Assembly: GCA_964019165.1 (NCBI GenBank)
Contig: OZ025268.1
Coordinates: forward strand, 20,004,274-20,068,273
Origin: Mastigias papua
Lineage: Eukaryota > Cnidaria > Scyphozoa > Rhizostomeae > Mastigiidae
Direction: 5' to 3'
DNA: 64,000 nt
Program-made: the position numbers and the translations under genes
The notes under the pieces: generated by a model
What the model saw: only the letters and a program-made list of their open reading frames with translations
Database searches by the model: none
Told to the model about the DNA's origin: nothing
Shown: positions 56,401 through 64,000 of the stretch, piece by piece
Position numbering within the stretch: the first letter of the stretch is position 1
Layout of the letters: each line of letters begins with the position of its first letter

Positions 56401-57545
56401 TTGGACGTATTTGCAAGGCAGAGACCCATAGTTTAATGGCTCCAATGTCACACCCTAATTTTTAAAGTCACATCCAGTCATATTATTTGCATATCTTACT
56501 AGTATATTTATTTCTAACAAAGAAGGGCATGGAGAGTGGAGCTGGGATAATATATAGTGCAAGAAAACTTGATTTATTTCATAGCAAGTAAGAAAGCACT
56601 CTGTCAGTTTGCTAGGCTCTCAGTTAGTGTTGTCTCCGGGTGACATTTTGAGGCCACTACATTCAACATTTGTAGGAACATTTTTGGCAGAACCTCTTCT
56701 GTGTTTGTAGCTTCAGCATGTTGACCATCCTCTGAGGGATGTCATCTGCAAATGCTTTATTGTACTATAGTTAAGCTATAATTGTCAAGGTGCTGTAGTT
56801 ATCGAGTACCATGATGAAATTATGTGCATCCTTAATGCCTTAAATGCCATCGCTTTGAACCATAATGTAAGAAGAAGATCGACCTGTTTACAAGTAACCC
56901 ATTTTCTATCAAGTTTATTTTATAGTGTAGTGTTTGATTGTTGTTTAGAGTAACTACAGTTGATTTGATTTGTACGTCCTGGCAGCTTGGCGTGTTGGAC
57001 TTTTCACCTACTTGATTTTAAGTTAACCATGATTACTTTGAATCCAATTTGAAACTTGCATACCTGACAAAAGGTCATTAGATTTAGAGTAAATATACCA
57101 ATTTTTTCTTTGGTTGGTATTTCTCGAAAATGTTTTTTCTAGTAATGCAGCTTTTCCTTAAATTTTTAGTATATTTTAGCCTGCAATTAAGTCACCTGAA
57201 TCATTTAGTTGATTTATAAACAAACATTGTTGCAAGGAGCCACTCACTTGCAATGCTGTCAAGGACTGTAGGTTTCAGGCTTTTTGCTGGCTTTTATTTT
57301 AACGATTTTATTTCTAATTGCAGATCCCATACATTATTTTTGCCGAAACTGACCAAGGCAGCCCTGGCGCGGAAATTACAAGAATTGCCAAGGACAACAA
57401 CATTCTGATGCTCATCTTGGGCACACGAGCGCATGGTACACTTAAGAGGGCCTTCCTTGGAAGTATTAGTGACTATGTTGTGCATCATGCACACTGTCCC
57501 GTAACCGTCGTACCCCCTGCAGAAAAGCCAGCCGAAGAACACTAG
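53456..57545 (+). CDS. Universal stress protein with mutually exclusive exons
   Basis: Single UspA-type alpha/beta domain, presumably cytosolic. Exons: 53456-53561, 54385-54474, then either 55195-55304 (3a) or 56001-56107 (3b), then 57324-57545. Both routes stay in frame: 175 or 174 residues. The core begins LIGICVDDSEHSARAFDWYL and ends LGTRAHGTLKRAFLGS..DYVVHHAHCPVTVVPP. The ATP-binding G-x2-G-x9-G-S/T motif keeps its first and last glycines, but the second is Ala (GTRA). Exons 3a and 3b encode alternative versions of the same helix, both opening with Pro and ending in a Lys-rich stretch. Joining both would frameshift to a stop. The ATG has a good context (GACCATGG). Binding of ATP is likely but unproven. 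Confidence 0.93.
55542..55745. mobile_element. hAT-like MITE 3
   Basis: Starts CAGTGGTTCCTGAGC and ends with the complement of CAGGGGTTCCCAACC. It shares its left part with 43135-43284. Flanking 8-mers agree at only four positions, so the target duplication has decayed. It sits exactly between the two alternative stress-protein exons. Confidence 0.8.
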
Positions 57546-59416
57546 TTAATTGAATATGCTATAGGCCTTAGCGTAGACAGATCCAATTCATATTATAATT
57601 ATCAATGATTATGGCTGCAGTTGGGTACGAAGTCTCGATGTTCTTTTATTCCGGTGAATATGTTTTTGTTACATAGCATTATTTCTAATTCCGAGGAAAG
57701 CTGGATGGAACTGTCAATGTTGTCATCTATGTAGACGCTTTTTGTCTGTAGTACGCATTTTCAAAGTTTATTTTATTTGCCTCTCATTTCGTTAGTGTAC
57801 ACACTTATCCCTCAAGTACGCTTTCCCTGTCCATTCCTTTTTGTGACAGATTTCTCCATAGAGAAGAGTCAAGTTGTTACCATTCTACCAATCAGGAACC
57901 TTGTATCGCTGATCAGTAACACGATTTTGGTTTGATCCCAAGGAACTCAAACAAGCAGTAACAAGTGGGTTTTTGACCATAAATATATTGAGCAGACAAT
58001 ACTACTTTGCGCTTGATGTCTTTCACTTTGGTAATAGTGAGGCTTGTAAAATTTCGAGAACAGTCCTACATACTGGTGTGCAAAACAGAATTACGGAAAC
58101 TTTGTGTGCCTAGTGACAAGACAGATCACTGCGGGGATCACCGTTTAGTCCCAAACCCTCATAACATCAGTGCATACTTGTTCTTTCTCGTATTAAAAAG
58201 AGATGGTTCAAGAGATTGGTGAAGAAACTAGTGTGTTAGGAAAAGGAAAATGTTCTCGATCATATTATGATAACAGATTCACATTTTCAATGGTCTTAGA
58301 AAGAAACTGCTTATATTTCAGTTTTTTACTTTTAGTTATGTAGCATTTCGCTTTTGCCAATATTTAGAATGTTGAAGAACCTTCATATTCGTCTTTCGAC
58401 GTGTCTTCTGTACGCTTTTAGATTGGTTACAGACTTAGCAATAGTTTAAGTATAGGATGCCTTCGACTTAGCAAAGCTTGAATCTCAAATGGTGATCGTA
58501 AACATATCCATACACAGTCTTTTAGCCAGGGTCATTTCTTGGGGGAGTGGTGCAGAATTTTATGATCTCGCCCTTTGACTGAGCCTAGAAACGAACACTA
58601 GAGAATGCCTCTCTTTGATAAACAGTCGTAAATGAAAATGAGAAGCGTTGTCAGTGCAGTAAGGAGCTTCGTCTGTAGTGTGGTACTCTTCAGAGCTTGA
58701 TTGGAAAAGCCAGTTGTTCCCAGATTCCCCCAGATTCGTGCTTTCTCATGCACTGAGCTGTTATAATTGGCGGCGACTGCCCCCATGATCCCTAGCTGCT
58801 ACGCCCCTGCGTATACAACTTAGTAGAGAAAGGCAAATAGCTTTGCATGATATTCAATAAGTGGGCAAAAAAATGCAAGTGTTATTGGAAGAATTAATAA
58901 ATGAGTGCAAGAGGGAACACTAGGCTCACAAGTTGTCTTACTGAAAAGTCAAGTGCAATTTCACGACTTTGAGATTCTAATGAAGGTATGAGAGAAAAAC
59001 TTTGTCTTATCTTTCTTATCTTTAATATTTCAAACAACTAGAATATAGAAAGCTGCTTCAAAGTGATAGACAACAGATTGCATCAAACAAATTGCTGATA
59101 TGACGAGGCATTGAAGGATTTTGCTTCTGCGGGGTAGCAATTTCTCTTTTTGCTCTTGTAATTGATTACAATGAGCCCTAGACTATTCTGACTGCTTGTC
59201 TTTAAACAGATCATTGATCAGGAGAGATCAACCTGCAATTAGGGGGAAAATATTTTTGTAAGTGACGTATGAATTCCGGACGTTGTCCCAAAAACCGTCC
59301 TCCTCCACAACTTACCCACGCGATCTACGGTATTTAAGTCGAGGCTGCAGAATCGGAGTCTCAGAAAGACTGAGAAAGCGGCAATTTGAGGCTGGAGAAG
59401 ATTCTACTGTGTCAAA
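57546..59416. other. USP-AOX interval
   Basis: No coding sequence, RNA gene or clear repeat recognised. The end holds a TATA-like TATTTAAG at 59331-59338, about 80 bases before the AOX start codon. Confidence 0.5.
59331..59338 (+). promoter_or_regulatory. TATA-like box upstream of alternative oxidase
   Basis: TATTTAAG 79 bases before the proposed ATG, in a stretch otherwise unlike the AT-rich intergenic DNA. Position suits a short 5' UTR. Based on sequence alone. Confidence 0.35.
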
Positions 59417-62400
59417 ATGATAAACGTCACGGCAGGAAAATTGCTATTGCGTGGCGGCTTTGAGTTTTCAGCACTTGCATCTGGATGGTATAAACCAATA
59501 TGTGGGAGTCTACCATGCATTAATTCTTTAGCGAAGGTAAGTCTTCGAACGTATGCAGTGCGTGATATTGTAATTTCGTGACGTAACGGCCTATGTTTGC
59601 AGCCGTGAGAAAAGTAAAAATTTTTTTTGCGAAACCAATTTCTTTTTCTTCGCATATGTCAGTATTTTTACCCCGAAGTGATATTAGCTCGTAAGATTTC
59701 ATAAGTCGTGTTGCAACTTATTGCTAAAAATATGACAGTTATTCCGCCATTCATGCCCTGTGCATACCATTTTTATATATTTTATTTTAGATGGGCAATT
59801 AATTAGCTAACTCACTAGTTGAACAAAATGTTAGCGAAATCAAGTTCTTGTGGTGTATGGGCATTCAATTTTTGCCAGGGATATAGCATGAAACGTTACA
59901 ATGCGATTTTAGGACAGTCAATGTTGCATTCAAAGTTGGCTTGCGAACATAGATCTCTTTCTCGTTGTCAGTTGTTTGGCCTTTCACGCGTTCTGCTATG
60001 CTAGGAGTTTTTGGAGCAGAAATTGTTATGAGGGAAGTAATTTAGTAGGCTGACACTTTAAAAATATCTTTATTATCGCGTCTTAGTGTTTCTTGTATCT
60101 GTGGCCTTTTGTATTTGTGCACCATAGCGAAGCTATATTCTGAACAATGCCCACATTTTATCCTCATGGTATACAAAAAATGTCGACAAAAAGGCGTATT
60201 CATTGTTTTGTGACGTTTTACCGATAATTGGTCTGTAGATTGTGTGGTTTAATGTGTCAGGATCTTTACGGAATAAGATACTTTGTAGCATTGTGACGAC
60301 CATTAGAGGAACCAGTCTGACGTTAGAGGAACCATTCTGACTTTAGATAGAGGAACCATTCTGACTTTAGATAGAGGAACCATTCTGACGTTAGATAGAG
60401 GAAGAGGAGGAATTATTCTGACGGTAACTGGATAGAGTAATGAGTCAAAGCCTGTGGCTGTTTTAGGGGGGTGCCAGGGGGGCCATGGCCCCAGTCCCCG
60501 CGCTTTTTGTAACCCAAAAGGGGCCCCGCGTCTAAGAAAAAATCGAAAAGAGACTGTCAAACAAGGGCCCCGCAGATGATTTGGCCCTGGGCCCGCAATC
60601 CCTAAAACCGCCAGTGGTCAAAGCTGTCATCCTTTCCTGTTGGGTGGCGAGCATGTTTTCTTTTAGTTGGCAATTTCTAAGGAGCTGTCCATTGATGAAA
60701 TGTATTCTATCCTTATTATGGTCTGAGGTGAACTTGGAACTATTGATCTCCAGCTGCTCACTCACTTGGTCACCCACCATGTGCTAAGTTTCCAATAAAT
60801 GCATAGTTTTTTCTGCAAATTTTCCTTCCATAAAACATTTGCTTTGCATGGTTTGAAATTGATATTTCTGTACAGAGGAACAGATTTAGAAATCCAAAAG
60901 GAGGGGTGAGAAATCAAGGTTTTTTTTACAAAAATATAATGATACTTATATTCATTTTCTCATGATATGTCTATATAGCTATTGATTTATGTAAATGCCT
61001 TTCCTTGAAAATCTGACACTTAATAGACAGAACACTATATATCATTGTTCTAACAAGATAGGACACTTTCCAACAGAATGACAGTCTGGCTCTACAGGGC
61101 AGTTTTCCCCCCTCCCTGACCCCCTCCTACCTACACCTCTGTTTCTACACCCTGCCATGGGAATTAGAAACTAGCAACATCACTTTTATGGAAGACAAAA
61201 TGTCTAATCATTCAAAGAAAAGAGGGAACTTGTGGTCACATTCCAAAATGTTTCATTACCACTAGTAACCAGAGTGTATTTTTGGCTTATTATGAAGCCA
61301 TTAATTTCTTTCAAAACTACCTGATGAAATAACCAAAGTGTTTTTCAAACTATCTGCCAGCATTCCATTGGTTTTAGAGTTGTTTGTGATCTGTATTAAG
61401 ATTCCTATTCTATGCTTGAATGTCTGATTATAAGACCTAATTCTAGTTTTCATGCAAATTTCAGTATTTGCTTATTGAAAAGATTGTTACTGATCTAAAG
61501 AATAGCCAATGCTTATAAAGTCTTTTGTCATTTTTGTATACTTATTAAAGTAGTTTTGATATCAGACAGAACAGCAGGTGTATGGTCCTTTTGTGGAGTG
61601 GATGGCATACCTATCAATATTTATGCCTTTCATTTGCTCTCAGCAAGCTACAATATGTTTTTAAGGTTAGCTGAAACATCTGAGGTTTGAATCAGACTTA
61701 ATCTTGCTATTAGGGCCCTGAGATTCACATATATTATCTGAAGGTATGGAAAGATCCATGGAAGTGGTAAGAAGAGAGGAGTTGGAAGTTGACACAATGA
61801 TAGAAATATCTGGTTGTCTTTAGTTAGGAGCTACTATATGGTCTAAAAGACATGAAATTTTTAGTGTTCATGTTGTCTACAGTACTTCAGAGTTTTATCT
61901 TACTTTTCAGTGCAGTGCTTGATTTTTACCTGAATTACATATTGAGCAATGTCTTATATTGCAAGAAATAATTGCATTATAGAGGTCTTGCCCTGGGCAT
62001 ATGAAATGTGCCTTATAAAGGAGCTCCTTGAATAGTTCAGGGACTCTGTTTTGCACCCCTTTTTGGTATACATACCTACGACTCCAAGAAGTCAGGTGCT
62101 CAACATCTCATGCTCCAATTTTCGGCTTGCTTTAGGTGCTCATGCTTGAACAAGTGCCTTGCCAAGCAAGGCCTATTCTGTAGCCTGATTATAATATTGA
62201 ACATGTCAATTTGGCAGGGTTTTTCTGTGCTATGATAATAAATTTGTTGTTTAAATGATGAATCCCTTAAACAACATCAATAAGCATTGTTTAATATTTT
62301 TGGAACAGAGAAGTCTAACTTCCACAACACCAGAGAGGAAAACTACTGTTGCACCTCATTTCAAGGATGCGAACACACCATCACTCAGCAGAGCATCTAT

Positions 62401-64000
62401 GGATTTGAATGAATACAAGCCAAGTGATGCTCCATACACTATGCCACACCCTGTTTGGTAAGTAATCATGAACTGAAATCCCAAGTATTCAACTACCTTG
62501 TGAACTACTGTTTCACTGTTTTCCTTTTTTGTCATTACTATAAATTCTTACATTAGTCTCCTAGGGGCATATATATCTTTTATGCTTTTTGGATGGGAGC
62601 TTATTTGGGGTAGAACTAATTGCCCCATATTTTTTAGCTGTTTAAGTCCTTCATGGAATTACTGACAAGCATAAAATTGATTATTAATTCTTTGAAGGAA
62701 TGATGAAGAAGTGCAAGGAGTAAAAGTTGACCATTTTAGACCAAAAGGAGCTGTTGACTGGGTATATTCCTATGGCAAAATAATCTTTATACTCTGAACA
62801 CATTTCTACTTTATGAATGTATTATTAGAGAAATATTGTTTCATATTACCAATCAACTATAGTACCCACTTTGATGTTTAAAACGTAGTTACATCTTCGT
62901 TATCCAACTTTGTCGTTTTCCTTTTCTTGGTTTTGCTACATCTTGTCATTTTTTGCATTCTTCGACATCTTCACCCCTCAAAGATGTCTTCCTTTTGCAT
63001 ACAAGTACAGATGGAAGACTATCAGAGTATTCATTAGTTATCCTTAGACGTTTACAATTCAACTTTGTCGTCTCGTCAACTTGGCAGTCAGTTTGATTTT
63101 TTTTGTTTTAGACTGCGTATGGATGTGTACAGGCAATGAGGGCTACATTTGATTTGATTTCACTATACAAAATTGGAGTTATGGATGAATCAAAATGGTT
63201 AACGTAAGATGGTTTATTTGTCTTCTTCAGATGTGCTTAATGGAGTGTTTCCTTACTTATCATTGTTAAATGCTGATCCTATACCAGTGCTGTCTTTTTC
63301 CTGCCCCCTCCTCCAACCATCTTGGATTTTCAATTTGGTGTCCTAGCTTTTTTCTAACTTGACTATTTTAGCATTGAGCCTTCAACCTGACTCCTGATCC
63401 CATTTTGTAACTCGAGACTTGATGCAGCTTGGTATTTGCTCTGAAACGACTACGTCACATTTGATTTTGATTATGTCTCATTAGATTTGTCGGCCAATTA
63501 TAGCATCAGTTGAATAGCATAGCCACGAAATGTTTGAGAGCCCCGTCAGGTATATTCTCTCCCAACCTAATTGACCAATCATCATGTAGGACTCTAACCA
63601 CAGATGCCAAGACTAGGCCATTTCGCATGATGATTGGTCAATTAGGTTGCGAGAAAATAGACATGACACGGCGGCTGTGCTCATGTGAACTGTGTGGAAT
63701 ATGAGTTATTTTACAACAGCGAACATTTTTCTCGTCGTACTTCATATTCTACGTTTCTTGTATAATGTTGTTTATCAGCTTATAAAGTGACTGAGAAACT
63801 GCGAATAAATAACGCAGACTTTGACGTTAACTAGTATTCTTGCTCCAATAATTTAATCTCTATCATTTGACTTATCTGAACAGTACAGGCACTCACCATT
63901 CATTGACTCATTCATCCATTCATTTTGTCATATTTCAGGAGGATCATTTTACTTGAAACTGTTGCTGGGGTGCCGGGAATGGTAGGAGCTATGACTAGAC
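59417..64000 (+). CDS. AOX: Mitochondrial alternative oxidase, 3' partial
   Basis: Inner-membrane di-iron ubiquinol oxidase that bypasses complexes III and IV. Exons: 59417-59536, 62309-62457, 62698-62761, 63112-63203, 63939->64000; phases agree. Exon 1 (40 residues, Arg/Lys/Ser-containing, no acidic residue before Glu15) suits a mitochondrial targeting peptide, though its link across a 2.8-kb intron rests on phase and position only. The conserved core starts PYTMPHPVW, then VDHFRPKGAVDW, AMRATFDLISLYKIG, and LLETVAGVPGMVGAMTR, where Glu148 in LET is the first iron ligand of the family. The remaining ligands (ExxH motifs) lie beyond the window. Animal AOX is patchily distributed and absent from vertebrates and typical insects. 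Confidence 0.94.
60302..60425. repeat. 24-bp minisatellite in AOX intron 1
   Basis: About five units built on AGAGGAACCATTCTGACTTT, with T/G variants and length differences. Confidence 0.88.
60452..60616. mobile_element. hAT-like MITE with perfect 8-bp target duplication
   Basis: Ends CTGTGGCTGTTTTAGGGG and the complement of CACTGGCGGTTTTAGGGA. GTCAAAGC lies directly on both sides (60444-60451 and 60617-60624). The interior is very GC-rich (GGGGCC words), unlike its surroundings. It lies in AOX intron 1, beside the minisatellite. Confidence 0.88.
63529..63690. mobile_element. Second copy of the 5575 foldback family
   Basis: Left end ATAGCCACGAAATGTTTGAG and the block AATTGACCAAT match 5575-5640. 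Internal arms around AACCTAATTGACCAATCATC (63569-63593) return inverted at about 63630-63655, so this copy is longer and more palindromic. AOX intron 4. Confidence 0.78.

Overview
The window is animal nuclear DNA. Every gene is split by GT-AG introns (one GC-AG), intergenic space is full of decayed transposons, and AT microsatellites are long. A multi-domain granulin, SHPRH, SLC23 and an HPRT whose 18-nt micro-exon matches the vertebrate gene all point to a metazoan. An animal alternative oxidase together with a universal stress protein suggests a marine invertebrate, possibly early-branching (sponge- or cnidarian-like). The species cannot be fixed from this sequence alone.

Layout: six protein genes lie on the + strand. 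They are granulin (5' end outside the window, to 3582); an SLC23-type nucleobase/ascorbate transporter (coding exons 10192-20293, first exon not found); HPRT (23758-31335, 11 exons); SHPRH (32724-52477, 29 exons, 1493 residues); a universal stress protein (53456-57545) with two mutually exclusive third exons; and alternative oxidase (from 59417, running off the right edge). I rebuilt exons by translation, splice sites and phase; the HPRT, SHPRH, SLC23 and both USP models close with a length divisible by three. An apparent minus-strand exon coding for a transmembrane segment and a tail lies inside HPRT intron 1. Its two halves are separated by an in-frame UAG.

The mobile fraction holds two LINE 3' ends, a SINE, at least five hAT-like non-autonomous elements (three with clean or near-clean 8-bp target duplications), other inverted-repeat elements, and several mini- and microsatellites. 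The most striking signals are two palindromic insertions between long (TA)n tracts, in introns of SLC23 and SHPRH. Each carries a complete hammerhead ribozyme core. This resembles the ribozyme-bearing terminal repeats of Penelope-like retroelements and small retrozymes.

The genes form no pathway as a set. HPRT salvages purines and SLC23 may import nucleobases or ascorbate; AOX and the stress protein are stress-linked; SHPRH acts in DNA damage tolerance; granulin is secreted.
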